Origin: JAHEJA01 sp965657215
Lineage (GTDB): Bacteria; Pseudomonadota; Alphaproteobacteria; Rhodobacterales; Rhodobacteraceae
Direction of reading: 5' to 3'
NCBI GenBank assembly: GCA_965657215.1
Contig: CBFHNR010000004.1
Location: forward strand, 62,001 to 126,000
DNA: 64,000 bases
How positions within the stretch are numbered: position 1 is the stretch's first letter; each line of letters starts with the position of its first letter. The position numbers were made by a program, and so were the translations under genes. The notes beneath the pieces are model-generated. The model was not told where the DNA came from. It worked only from the letters and a program-made list of their open reading frames with translations, and searched no databases. This document shows positions 43,187 to 52,700 of this stretch, piece by piece.

Positions 43187-44527
43187 TTAACAGAACAAAT
43201 CATTGGTGATGGCAAAGACCATAAAGGACAGAACGATCGTCAGACCAATCGTCATAAATAGGTTTAGGAACCGTGGGCTTGGAGGCTTGCCTGTCACAGC
43301 TTCGATTGCGTAAAAAATCAAATGCCCTCCGTCCAAAACTGGGATCGGAAGAAGGTTCATAAATCCAATTGCAACAGAGAGAGACGCGACAAACCACAAG
43401 AAATTTGCACTTCCTTGTTGGACCATTTGGCCAGATGTTTCTGCAATGCCTATCGGACCTGAGAGGTTACAGCTGCTGATTGCGCCTGTAATGACATGGT
43501 ATAGACCGGACATTGACGCCGTTATGATCCGATATGTCGTTCCAGCCGCTGCATCCAAGGCGCGAAGCGGTGAAATATTTTCCTTCATCGGCTCAAAAGA
43601 CAAGCCGCCCCCAACAACACCAATGCGCCACTGTGTTGCAAATCCACCCTCGGCAAGAGGTTCATCCACGCGCCGTGGTGTGAGGCGTACCTTTAATTCT
43701 TCGCCATCGCGCCAAATCGTCAAGTCCACCGTTGCTCCATTGGAGCCTTCGACAATGGATTTGAGTGTTGAAAAATCGTTGATCTCAACATCGTTCCCTC
43801 GGACAAAGACATCGCCTGAGCGAAGCCCAGCATCCGCCGCAGCTGAGCGTGGCATAACTTGGGTCACACGCGCAGGCGACATCGTCGGGGCCATAACCTC
43901 AATCTCGCGACCGTTGCGTTCAACGATATAAGGATAGATATCTTGCGGTGGCAGCGCGCGGATGAAATCATAAAAATCAGATCCACTGTCGATTGCCGGA
44001 AGGTCAATTCCATTCACCGCAACAATACGATCCCCAACTTCGAGCTCTTGGGTCTGAGGCATTGAAAACACCTCACCCACACGAAGGGGTTTGCTGATTT
44101 GCCCCTCTTGCACGATGAGGACAAAGAACATGATCATCGCAAGCGCAAAATTGAACAGCGGTCCCGCCGCAACTGTTGCCGCACGCGCCCAAAGTGGCGC
44201 CCCTTGCATCCTGGATCGGCGATCCGCTTCGCTTAGATCAGAGACGTCCACAGATCGTGCGCTTGCCGCATCTGCGTCGCCGCGAAATTTCACATAGCCC
44301 CCAAACGGAAGAGCCGCGATTTGCCACTTGGTCCCTCTTTTGTCGAACCGTGAAAAGAGGACAGGTCCAAAACCCAATGAAAACACATCCGCATGAATTC
44401 CAGACCACCGGCCCACAATGTAGTGTCCATATTCATGAACCGCGACAATAACCGAGAGCGCAAAAACAAAAGCAATCAGCGAAATGAAAAAGCCCCCAAA
44501 GGACGGTAGCATTCCCAGAATATCCAT
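43187..44527 (-). CDS. rseP: Site-2 protease RseP
   Basis: Membrane metalloprotease that cuts anti-sigma factors within the membrane. 446 residues: zinc motif HEYGH in VAVHEYGHYIVGRW near residue 30, PDZ region(s) in the middle (EVGDRIVAVNG and GLRSGDVFV), and the second metal segment MNLLPIPVLDGGHL. Located between dxr and bamA as usual. Confidence 0.95.
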   Translation of the reverse strand: MDILGMLPSFGGFFISLIAFVFALSVIVAVHEYGHYIVGRWSGIHADVFSLGFGPVLFSRFDKRGTKWQIAALPFGGYVKFRGDADAASARSVDVSDLSEADRRSRMQGAPLWARAATVAAGPLFNFALAMIMFFVLIVQEGQISKPLRVGEVFSMPQTQELEVGDRIVAVNGIDLPAIDSGSDFYDFIRALPPQDIYPYIVERNGREIEVMAPTMSPARVTQVMPRSAAADAGLRSGDVFVRGNDVEINDFSTLKSIVEGSNGATVDLTIWRDGEELKVRLTPRRVDEPLAEGGFATQWRIGVVGGGLSFEPMKENISPLRALDAAAGTTYRIITASMSGLYHVITGAISSCNLSGPIGIAETSGQMVQQGSANFLWFVASLSVAIGFMNLLPIPVLDGGHLIFYAIEAVTGKPPSPRFLNLFMTIGLTIVLSFMVFAITNDLFC

Positions 44528-44542
44528 AGTGTTCCTGTCCCT

Positions 44543-45709
44543 TTAAATTTTTGCGATTATATCAGCGGCGCTCTTACGACCCATTTGGTCCATCATTAGG
44601 ACATTATCAAGGCAGGTCGCATCGATATCACCATTCTGTGTTGCATCCATATGCTCAAGAACACGTTCCACAACCTGCGCCATTTCCAAAAAGCCGATGC
44701 GCTTGGCGATAAAGGCATCAAGCGCAATTTCCTTGGCGGCATTATAAACCGCGCCACTCAGCCCCCCTTTTTCCATGACATCATAGGCCAATCGAAGAGC
44801 GGGATATTTTTGCAAGTCAGGATCAACAAAATCAAATCGGCCAATTTTGGCAAAGTCCAAACGCTCAACAGGGATATGCCCCCGATCAGGCCAGTTTAGC
44901 GCAAATCCAATGGCGTGACGCATATCTGCAGGACCGATATGAGCCATAAGGCCGCCATCGCGAAAACCAATCATGGCATGGATCATAGATTGGGGATGAA
45001 TGAGAACCTCAATTTGATGTGGCGCGAAATCAAATAACTCTTTTGCTTCAATGATTTCTAAGGATTTATTAAACATAGATGCACTATCGATGGTAATCCG
45101 TTGCCCCATGTCCCAGTTGGGATGTGTCGCGGCTTGTTCAGGGGTGGCCTTGGCGATTTCCTCAAGGGTCCAGTCACGAAATGCCCCACCTGAGGCAGTG
45201 ATAATAACGCGTTCAACCGCAGTTATATCCTCACCAATCAATGCCTGAAAAAGCGCGGAATGTTCACTATCAACAGGTAAGATTTGCCCACCATAAGTGT
45301 CAGCATAAGAGCGCATCAATCGCCCTGCGGCTACCATGCTCTCTTTGTTGGCAAGGGCAAGTGTGGCCCCTTGTTTCAATGTGGCAAGGCCACTGGCCAA
45401 ACCCGCCGCACCAACAATAGCGGAAACGGCGATATCAACGGGTCGCGTTGCGCTTTCTACGATTGCATCAGCCCCTGCGGCGACGTCAATTGAGGTGCCT
45501 GCTAAGGCGTCTTTTAGCTCAGCATAGCGTTCTTCATAGGCTGTGACCGCGATTTTGGCACCGAGCGTTTTGGCATCTTGGGCAAGTTGGGCGATGTTGT
45601 TCCCACCGCTCAGCGCGACAACATCAAAACGGTCAGGATCACGCTGAATAAGGTCAAGAGTATTTTGACCAATAGAGCCCGTTGCGCCAAAAACACTTAT
45701 TCGTTTCAT
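44543..45709 (-). CDS. dxr: 1-deoxy-D-xylulose 5-phosphate reductoisomerase
   Basis: NADPH-dependent step of the MEP isoprenoid pathway. 388 residues from the ATG at 45709, which overlaps the cdsA stop (TGATG). NADPH motif GATGSIGQNTLDLI; metal and substrate parts VDSEHSALFQALIG and ASGGAFRDW. Feeds the undecaprenyl phosphate path through uppS, encoded two genes upstream. Confidence 0.96.
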   Translation of the reverse strand: MKRISVFGATGSIGQNTLDLIQRDPDRFDVVALSGGNNIAQLAQDAKTLGAKIAVTAYEERYAELKDALAGTSIDVAAGADAIVESATRPVDIAVSAIVGAAGLASGLATLKQGATLALANKESMVAAGRLMRSYADTYGGQILPVDSEHSALFQALIGEDITAVERVIITASGGAFRDWTLEEIAKATPEQAATHPNWDMGQRITIDSASMFNKSLEIIEAKELFDFAPHQIEVLIHPQSMIHAMIGFRDGGLMAHIGPADMRHAIGFALNWPDRGHIPVERLDFAKIGRFDFVDPDLQKYPALRLAYDVMEKGGLSGAVYNAAKEIALDAFIAKRIGFLEMAQVVERVLEHMDATQNGDIDATCLDNVLMMDQMGRKSAADIIAKI

Positions 45710-46494
45710 CACATCAACCAAGGTGCAAATAATCCAAACATAACAGTCGCCCCTATCACCCCATCAAAGCGATCGAAAAAACCGCCATGACCTGGGATTA
45801 AATTCGAGCTGTCCTTAATGTCACACGCGCGTTTCAGCGCGCTTTGTGCGATATCCCCCATCTGAGAGGCAAAAGACAACAAAACGGCCAGCGCGATGAT
45901 CCATTCATCCATATACCGAATGTCATAGGCTTCGACAAAAATATACGTAAACACCGCCGCCGCAATCCAGCCCCCAATCGCGCCAGACCACGTTTTCTTG
46001 GGGCTAAAGCGCGGCCAAAACTTAGGCCCGCCAATGATACGACCGGCAAAATAGCCTGCGATATCCGTCATAACAACAACAGAAATCAACCAAAGTGTCA
46101 TAGTGATCCCATAGAGGTCACGCAACGCAATGAGGTAAAAACCGCAGGCCAAAATAGCCAAGGAAAACAGCACACCACGTTTCACAAAACGCTTATAAAG
46201 CGTCATCTGAACGAGGGCTCCAATGAGCAACAGACTAAGCGCTAGCATAACAACGTCGACCAACATCGCCGAGGACAAAACTCCGATAGCAAGAGCCGCC
46301 GACACCATCGCAGAGGACGCGCTCTCAGGTGACAGCATACGTGCAATTTCCCAATGCATCACAGCCACCAAAGCCAAAACAAAAAGCTTGAATATCAAGC
46401 CACCAGACATCAGCGCAAACCCACCGAGAGCAACCAAAACAAGAGCAGATAGGATGCGAGGCAAAAGGTCCCCCCATTTTGCGGATATGGTCAT
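45709..46494 (-). CDS. cdsA: Phosphatidate cytidylyltransferase
   Basis: Makes CDP-diacylglycerol for phospholipids. 261 residues with several membrane helices and the C-terminal signature SALKRACDIKDSSNLIPGHG followed by GFFDRFDG. ATG overlaps the uppS stop. Confidence 0.95.
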   Translation of the reverse strand: MTISAKWGDLLPRILSALVLVALGGFALMSGGLIFKLFVLALVAVMHWEIARMLSPESASSAMVSAALAIGVLSSAMLVDVVMLALSLLLIGALVQMTLYKRFVKRGVLFSLAILACGFYLIALRDLYGITMTLWLISVVVMTDIAGYFAGRIIGGPKFWPRFSPKKTWSGAIGGWIAAAVFTYIFVEAYDIRYMDEWIIALAVLLSFASQMGDIAQSALKRACDIKDSSNLIPGHGGFFDRFDGVIGATVMFGLFAPWLM

Positions 46495-47213
46495 GCTCTC
46501 ACTCCACCAAATCGACGATCCCGAATGGAATAGCGATCAATGATGTCTTTGAAAATTTGCGCGTTAAAGTCTGGCCAGAGAGTTTCTACGAATTCATATT
46601 CTGCATAGGCGGATTGCCAGAGTAGAAAATTTGAAATCCGCGCTTCACCACTGGTGCGAATAACCAAGTCCGGATCCGGAAGAACACGTGTATCCAAGTA
46701 CTTAGGCAGGGTTTCTTCATCTATATTCTCAACGAGCAAAGCCCCTGTTGCAACATCTTGTGCAAGCCGTTTTGTGGCACGGGCCACTTCGTCGCGGCTT
46801 CCATAATTCAAGGCAATCGTCAGATGCACCAAATCATTTGAGGCGGTGAGCTCTTCGAGCTCGTCCATCAGCTTGACGAGTTTGGCATCCAAGCGCACAC
46901 GATCCCCTATAAAGCGAACACGTACGCCTTGTTCGGCCAAATTTTTGGCCTCTCGTTTGATATATTGGCGAAACAAAGTCATGAGCCCAGACACTTCGGC
47001 CTGAGTTCGTTTCCAGTTTTCCGTCGAAAAGGCAAAAATTGTGAGGTATTTGACCCCAACATCAGGGCAACACTCAACAATGTCGCGAATGCGTTTTGCC
47101 CCCGCGCGATGCCCCATCAACCGAGGTTGCCCTCGAAGCTGCGCCCACCGCCCGTTGCCATCCATTATGATAGCAACGTGTGCGGGCGCCTGAGCATGTC
47201 GCGTCGAAGGCAT
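46491..47213 (-). CDS. uppS: Undecaprenyl diphosphate synthase
   Basis: cis-Prenyltransferase that makes the lipid carrier for peptidoglycan and LPS. 240 residues from the ATG at 47213, which has AAGGA 8 nt upstream. Catalytic Asp in IIMDGNGRWAQ, later NYGSRDEV and DLVIRTSGEARISNFLLWQ. The stop overlaps cdsA by 4 bp. Confidence 0.96.
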   Translation of the reverse strand: MPSTRHAQAPAHVAIIMDGNGRWAQLRGQPRLMGHRAGAKRIRDIVECCPDVGVKYLTIFAFSTENWKRTQAEVSGLMTLFRQYIKREAKNLAEQGVRVRFIGDRVRLDAKLVKLMDELEELTASNDLVHLTIALNYGSRDEVARATKRLAQDVATGALLVENIDEETLPKYLDTRVLPDPDLVIRTSGEARISNFLLWQSAYAEYEFVETLWPDFNAQIFKDIIDRYSIRDRRFGGVRA

Positions 47214-47223
47214 CGTCAGGTCC

Positions 47224-47787
47224 TTAAACCTGCATAATTTCGGCTTGTTTTGTTTCCAAAGCCGTATCAACCGCTTTGGTGTATTTGTTGGTCAATTCTT
47301 GGACTTCGCTTTCCCAGAATTTTTGATCATCTTCGGACATTCCGTCCGCTTTGGCCTTTTTGACCTGATCCATACCATCGCGGCGGACGTTACGCACAGA
47401 AACACGTGCGTTTTCTGCGTATTGTGCAGCCACCCGTGTCAATTCACGGCGGCGTTCTTCGTTGAGTTCTGGAATAGGCAACATGATGATCGTGCCGTTC
47501 AGCTGTGGGTTAATGCCCAATCCGCTTTCACGGATCGCTTTTTCCACGGCATTGACCATGGATTTATCCCAGACATTGATTGTCACCATGCGCGGTTCAG
47601 GCACGTTCACAGTTCCGACCTGATTGATTGGCGTTTGCTGACCATATGCGTCAACAGTAATCGGGTCCAACATTGAGGCCGATCCTCGACCCGTCCGCAA
47701 TGATGCAAATTCTGTTTTCAAAGACCCCATTGCGCCTTTCATGCGGCGTTCAAGGTCATCAGTATCAATCATAAAGTCTTCGGACAT
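47224..47787 (-). CDS. frr: Ribosome recycling factor
   Basis: Releases ribosomes after termination with EF-G. 187 residues; conserved parts LRTGRGSASMLDPITVDAYG and IPELNEERRRELTRVA. Placed between pyrH (64 bp) and uppS (10 bp), the usual order. Confidence 0.97.
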   Translation of the reverse strand: MSEDFMIDTDDLERRMKGAMGSLKTEFASLRTGRGSASMLDPITVDAYGQQTPINQVGTVNVPEPRMVTINVWDKSMVNAVEKAIRESGLGINPQLNGTIIMLPIPELNEERRRELTRVAAQYAENARVSVRNVRRDGMDQVKKAKADGMSEDDQKFWESEVQELTNKYTKAVDTALETKQAEIMQV

Positions 47788-47851
47788 GCTACAGCTCTTT
47801 GGTTTAGTTGAATTTGTTTGCTTCTATCGACCTCAGGTCGATGCGTCTAGC

Positions 47852-48583
47852 CTAATCAGAAACGCGGGTATAGGTGCCCTCGCCTGCGAGGATACCTTTG
47901 AACCCGCCTGGTTCATCTAATGAAAAGACAATGATCGGTAGGTTATTGTCACGCGCCAAAGCGATCGCAGAGGCATCCATAACCGCCAAGTGTTTGGCCA
48001 AGACATCGTCAAATGTAATCGTGTCAAAGCGGACCGCATCATCATGCTTTGCAGGGTCTTTGTCGTAGACACCGTCAACTTTGGTCCCCTTAAAGATCGC
48101 TTCACAGGCCATTTCATTGGCGCGCAAAGTTGCGGCAGTATCCGTAGTAAAATAGGGGTTTCCTGTTCCAGCAGCAAAGATACAGACACGCTTTTTCTCA
48201 AGGTGGCGCACGGCGCGGCGGCGAATATAGGGTTCACAGACCTGATCCATCGGGATCGCACTAATCACACGAGTAAAGACACCAAGCCCTTCCAAAGCAC
48301 TCTGCATCGCGAGCGCATTCATGACCGTGGCCAACATGCCCATATAATCGGCCGTTGTGCGTTCCATGCCCTGTGCGCTGCCTTGAAGACCGCGGAATAC
48401 GTTGCCCCCGCCGATCACCATACAAATCTCAACGCCCATGTCATGAACAGTTTTCACCTCACGAGCGATTCTTTCGACTGTTGGCGGATGTAGTCCGAAC
48501 CCCTGATCACCCATGAGCGCTTCGCCTGAAATCTTAAGCATTACTCGCTTAAATGTGGTTTTTTCGGGGGTTTGCTCGGCCAT
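47852..48583 (-). CDS. pyrH: Uridylate kinase
   Basis: UMP kinase of the amino acid kinase family. 243 residues from the ATG at 48583 with AAGGAG upstream. MLKISGEALMG, VIGGGNVFRGLQGS, and FAAGTGNPYFTTDTAATLRA are diagnostic. Divergent from miaA. Confidence 0.97.
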   Translation of the reverse strand: MAEQTPEKTTFKRVMLKISGEALMGDQGFGLHPPTVERIAREVKTVHDMGVEICMVIGGGNVFRGLQGSAQGMERTTADYMGMLATVMNALAMQSALEGLGVFTRVISAIPMDQVCEPYIRRRAVRHLEKKRVCIFAAGTGNPYFTTDTAATLRANEMACEAIFKGTKVDGVYDKDPAKHDDAVRFDTITFDDVLAKHLAVMDASAIALARDNNLPIIVFSLDEPGGFKGILAGEGTYTRVSD

Positions 48584-48717
48584 GTTGCACTCCTTGCGCG
48601 AAACTGTAGGATCTGCGCCAAAATGTCGGAAAACTGCGTCAGGTTCAATGGTCCATTGTCGCAATCCGCGATTTAACTGTGATCAACCTGCAATTCTGCA
48701 CCAACTGAGGCCGCGAA

Positions 48718-49608
48718 ATGCCAGAAAACCTATCAGACTTGTTGCCTCTAATAAAACACAGCGGCCCCATATTGATCGCTGGTCCAACTGCGTCAGGGAA
48801 ATCAAGTTTGGCTCTTGAATTGGCGCAACGATTTGATGGATGCATCATTAATGCAGATGCGATTCAAGTTTTCGACAATTGGCGCGTGTTAACCGCACGA
48901 CCAAGCCGTGAGGACGAAGCAATCGCCCCGCATCACCTTTATGGACATATTTTAAGGGATGCTGAGTATTCCGTCGGACATTGGCTGCGCGACGTTGCAC
49001 CGCTCTTACAGAACGAAAAACGACCAATTATTATTGGGGGAACGGGTTTATACTTCACCGCCCTCACCCAAGGCCTAGCAGATATTCCACCCACGCCGCC
49101 TGATATTCGTGCTCTTGGGAATACTCTGCGAGAAACGGAAGGTCTTGGCGCGCTCTTGGCTGATCTGGATAACGACACGAAGGAAGCCATTGACGTGCAA
49201 AACCCAATGCGGGTGCAGCGTGCTTGGGAAGTATTAAAAAGCACAGGCAAGTCTATTCTCGCATGGCAACGGGATACGCCAGCCCCGCTTGTAGATTTGG
49301 CAACCACCACGCCAATCGTGTTTGATGTCGATAAAACTTGGCTAAACGAGCGCATAGAACGCCGCTTTGATATCATGATTGAAACGGGCGCCCTTGAGGA
49401 AGCCAGAGACAACGCAGATGATTGGGATCCTGATCGATTATCGTCCAAAGCAATCGGAGCGCCTGAACTGATTTCGCATATCAAGGGAGAGATTTCCTTG
49501 GATGAGGCCTGCGACCTTGCAACGATTGCCACCCGACAATTTGCAAAACGCCAGCGAACTTGGTTCAAAAGCAAAATGAAATCGTGGATTTCTTACTCTC
49601 CGACCTAG
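48718..49608 (+). CDS. miaA: tRNA dimethylallyltransferase
   Basis: Adds dimethylallyl to A37 of tRNAs reading UNN codons. 296 residues; P-loop GPTASGKSSLALELA, then NADAIQVFDNWRVLTARPS and GGTGLYFTAL. Begins 134 bp from the divergent pyrH start, with GAGG a few bases upstream. Confidence 0.95.
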   Translation: MPENLSDLLPLIKHSGPILIAGPTASGKSSLALELAQRFDGCIINADAIQVFDNWRVLTARPSREDEAIAPHHLYGHILRDAEYSVGHWLRDVAPLLQNEKRPIIIGGTGLYFTALTQGLADIPPTPPDIRALGNTLRETEGLGALLADLDNDTKEAIDVQNPMRVQRAWEVLKSTGKSILAWQRDTPAPLVDLATTTPIVFDVDKTWLNERIERRFDIMIETGALEEARDNADDWDPDRLSSKAIGAPELISHIKGEISLDEACDLATIATRQFAKRQRTWFKSKMKSWISYSPT

Positions 49609-49705
49609 GGATTTTGGCCTTTTATCACTCTATTCGCTGTCAACCCCCAAAATCAGGTTGCAATTCTGCAAGATGTCGCCTTTTTTATACTCATATGTCG
49701 TCTTT

Positions 49706-49737
49706 TGACGAAAAAGTGACGAAAGATGACGTTGACG
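49706..49737. promoter_or_regulatory. Four TGACG boxes upstream of the ABC importer
   Basis: TGACG occurs at 49706, 49717, 49727 and 49733, the first three spaced 11 and 10 bp, so on the same face of the helix. They lie in the 244-bp region between miaA and the substrate-binding-protein gene. Such iterated half-sites suggest an activator binding in tandem; the protein is not known. Confidence 0.4.
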
Positions 49738-49852
49738 CGGCGATGATAATATTGCCGAATAGTCGTAGCTTCGGGGCGCCTTCGCGCGTCATGGGGAGAC
49801 AGGAGCCCACAAGTGGTTCCAACAAATGGAAATGTGTCACAGGGAGAACACG

Positions 49853-51526
49853 ATGACGCAAGTAACAAATTCAACAAGCTCAATGCACCCAGCAGCAGAG
49901 ATGTATGCACGCGAACTAAAGGCAGGCCAACTCAGCCGCCGTGAGTTCCTTGCCCGTACGACTGCACTCGGTCTAACAGCATCAGCAGCTTATGCTTTGG
50001 GTGGGATTGCTTCACCTGCGCAGGCCGGTGGTCACGCGCAACAAGGTGGAACATTGCGCTTCCAAATGGAAGTACGCGCACTCAAAGATCCACGCACATA
50101 TGACTGGACACAGATTGCAGCCTTCTCAGCCGGTTGGTTGGAATATCTTGTTGAGTACAACAACGACGGTTCATTCCAGCCAATGTTGCTAGAAAGCTGG
50201 AGCGTCAATGATGATGCGACAGAATACACATTGAACGTCCGCAAAGGCGTTAAATGGAACAATGGCGACGATTTCACAGCCGAAGATGTTGCACGCAACA
50301 TCGAAGGATGGTGTGATAAAGCGGTTGAAGGTAACTCAATGGCGGGCCGTATGGCATCATTGATTGATCCAGAAACAGAAAAAGCGGCTGAGGGTGCGAT
50401 CACTGTTGTTGATAGCCACACAGTCAAGCTCACATGTGGTACATCTGACATCACAATCATTCCTGGCATTGCGGATTACCCAGCGGCGATCACACACGCA
50501 AGCCACACAGCGGATACAATGCTCTCTAACCCAATCGGCACAGGCTACATGTTGCCTGAGAGCCTTGAAGTTGGTGTTAAAGGTGTCTTGGTTCGTAACG
50601 AAGGCCACGACTGGTGGGGTTACTCTGCTGGCAAAGGCGGTTTCTTGGATCGTATCGAATACATCGATTACGGCACGGATCCTGCGGCATGGGTTGCAGC
50701 AGCAGATGCTGACGAAGTTGACGCAATCTGGGAAACAGTTGGCGATTTCGTTGACGTCTTTGACGGCCTTGGCTGGACAAAATCCGAAGTTGCGTCAGGC
50801 GCGACAATCGTTGTACGTCCAAACCAATTGGCAGAAGATGCAAACGGCATGAAGCCCTTCGCAGACAAGCGTGTCCGTCAAGCGATCGCAATGGCTGTGG
50901 ACAACAACATCTGTCTAGAGCTTGGGTATGCAGGTCTTGGTCAAGCGGCGAACAACAACCACGCTGGCCCAATGCACCCAGAAACAGATCCAAATGTTGG
51001 TCGTTTGCCGCATGATCCAGCAAAAGCAAAAGCGTTGATCGACGAAGCAGGCATGGCGGATTACGAATTTGAATTGCACTCAATCGATGATGACTGGCGC
51101 AAAAACACAACTGACGCTGTTGCAGCTCAGTTGCGTGATGCAGGCATCAAAGTGAAGCGGACAATTCTACCTGGTTCAACATTCTGGAATGACTGGACAA
51201 AATACGCGTTCAGCTCAACAAACTGGAACCACCGTCCATTGGCTACTCAGATTTGGGGCCTCGCATACCGTTCTGGTGAAGCTTGGAACGAATTTGGTTG
51301 GGCAAACCCTGAATTTGACGCACTATTGTCTGAAGCAAACGCAATCGCGGATGCGGATGCACGTCGTGAAGTTGCGGCCAAGTGTCAGGCGATTATCGCA
51401 GAAGAAGGCGTTACAATTCAGCCATACTGGCGTTCATTGTACCGTCACCACAAAGACACTGTTGTCGGTTGCGATATGCACATTGCGTATCTTCCACAAA
51501 TCTATAAGTGGGGCTTCAAAGCCTAA
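49853..51526 (+). CDS. Peptide-type ABC transporter substrate-binding protein, Tat signal
   Basis: 557-residue SBP family 5 (DppA/OppA-like) protein. The ATG at 49853 has AGGGAGA upstream. The N-terminus carries a twin-arginine signal (QLSRREFLARTTALGLTASA), so it is exported folded. Typical segments: YTLNVRKGVKWNNGDDFTAE and KPFADKRVRQAIAMAVDNN. Substrate unknown; the cluster imports a peptide or similar molecule. A terminator-like hairpin follows, suggesting the SBP mRNA is made in excess over the permease genes. Confidence 0.92.
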   Translation: MTQVTNSTSSMHPAAEMYARELKAGQLSRREFLARTTALGLTASAAYALGGIASPAQAGGHAQQGGTLRFQMEVRALKDPRTYDWTQIAAFSAGWLEYLVEYNNDGSFQPMLLESWSVNDDATEYTLNVRKGVKWNNGDDFTAEDVARNIEGWCDKAVEGNSMAGRMASLIDPETEKAAEGAITVVDSHTVKLTCGTSDITIIPGIADYPAAITHASHTADTMLSNPIGTGYMLPESLEVGVKGVLVRNEGHDWWGYSAGKGGFLDRIEYIDYGTDPAAWVAAADADEVDAIWETVGDFVDVFDGLGWTKSEVASGATIVVRPNQLAEDANGMKPFADKRVRQAIAMAVDNNICLELGYAGLGQAANNNHAGPMHPETDPNVGRLPHDPAKAKALIDEAGMADYEFELHSIDDDWRKNTTDAVAAQLRDAGIKVKRTILPGSTFWNDWTKYAFSSTNWNHRPLATQIWGLAYRSGEAWNEFGWANPEFDALLSEANAIADADARREVAAKCQAIIAEEGVTIQPYWRSLYRHHKDTVVGCDMHIAYLPQIYKWGFKA

Positions 51527-51545
51527 TTGCACATTCGTGTAAATG

Positions 51546-51580
51546 GGGGCGCGATTTCGGGTAAATCGCGCCCCTTTTCT
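51546..51580 (+). terminator. Partial terminator after the SBP gene
   Basis: 12-bp stem GGGGCGCGATTT / AAATCGCGCCCC with loop CGGGT, then TTTTCT. Positioned 20 bp after the SBP stop and 60 bp before the first permease gene. Such hairpins protect and limit the SBP message. Confidence 0.82.
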
Positions 51581-51638
51581 ACCTAATACGCGGTATAAGC
51601 GTAAGGGATGCTGACCCAACAAACTTACAGGGACATCT

Positions 51639-52685
51639 ATGGGACTGTTTATTCTCAGACGATTTTTCATCATGGTGTTTACCGCACTCTGTTTGACATT
51701 TGTCGTCTTCTTTCTGACGAATCTTTATCCAAACCTCGAAAAACTTGCCAAATCTGAAGGCAACTTCCGCATGTCTGACAGCGAAGTTTCCTCGTTTCTC
51801 GGCAATCGCGGCTATTTGGATCCCCTCCCAGTAAAATATGGTCAATGGCTTGGTGTCTTGCCTGGCTATGTGATCGAAGGCTCCGACGGACAAACCCGCG
51901 CCAAATGTCAGGCACCGGGTCAAGCTGTCGAAGACGCGCCGATGTTTTGCGGTATTTTGCAAGGCGACTGGGGGTTTTCCACAGTCTTTAAGGATGAAGT
52001 GGGATCAATCATTGCAACGCGCTTGTCTTTGACAGGCAAGCTGATGTTCTGGGTCATGGTTCTTATGGTTCCCTCTGCTCTTATCCTTGGTGTCCTCGCA
52101 GGGATGCGCGAAGGAAGCAAAACAGACCGTACCCTATCAACAGTGGCGATTATGACCACGGCGACCCCTGAATATGTCTCTGGTGTTATTTTGATCGCGG
52201 TCTTTGCCTCCTCAGCATTTGGATTAAAGTGGTTCAAAGGAACTGCAACCAGTGCGATGGAGAGTGCAAATTTTGAAAACTTTTTCTTGCCTGTTTTGAC
52301 CATTGCCCTCTACGGCATGGGCTATATCGCGCGGATGACGCGCGCATCAATGGCCGAAGTCATGACAGCGCAATATATCCGAACCGCCCGACTCAAAGGT
52401 GTGGCATTCAAAAATATCGTTCTGAAACACGCGCTCAGAAACGCATTGATCGCGCCGTTCACAGTTATCATGCTACAATTCCCATGGTTGCTAAACGGTG
52501 TCGTGATTGTTGAAACACTCTTCAACTACAAGGGATTTGGTTGGGTTCTCGTCCAAGCGGCTGGCAACAACGACATTGATCTCTTGCTCGGCGTATCTGT
52601 GGTTTCTGTTGTGGTCGTTTTGGTCACTCAGCTGATTTCCGACATCGGCTATGTTTACCTAAACCCACGCATTAGCGTCACTTAA
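51639..52685 (+). CDS. ABC transporter permease (DppB-like)
   Basis: 348 residues, six-helix type permease; membrane segment GLFILRRFFIMVFTALCLTF at the N-terminus and the cytoplasmic EAA-like loop TARLKGVAFKNIVLKHALRN that touches the ATPase. A long periplasmic loop of about 90 residues follows the first helix. Pairs with the next permease and the fused ATPase. Confidence 0.92.
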   Translation: MGLFILRRFFIMVFTALCLTFVVFFLTNLYPNLEKLAKSEGNFRMSDSEVSSFLGNRGYLDPLPVKYGQWLGVLPGYVIEGSDGQTRAKCQAPGQAVEDAPMFCGILQGDWGFSTVFKDEVGSIIATRLSLTGKLMFWVMVLMVPSALILGVLAGMREGSKTDRTLSTVAIMTTATPEYVSGVILIAVFASSAFGLKWFKGTATSAMESANFENFFLPVLTIALYGMGYIARMTRASMAEVMTAQYIRTARLKGVAFKNIVLKHALRNALIAPFTVIMLQFPWLLNGVVIVETLFNYKGFGWVLVQAAGNNDIDLLLGVSVVSVVVVLVTQLISDIGYVYLNPRISVT

Positions 52686-52700
52686 TCAGGAGGAAAGACT

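Noticed and set aside
49695..49856. A 53-codon frame ending in a TGA that overlaps the ATG of the substrate-binding protein
   Set aside because: The overlap looks like coupling, but the peptide has no protein-like pattern and the SBP has its own strong ribosome binding site. Kept only as a remote leader-peptide possibility.
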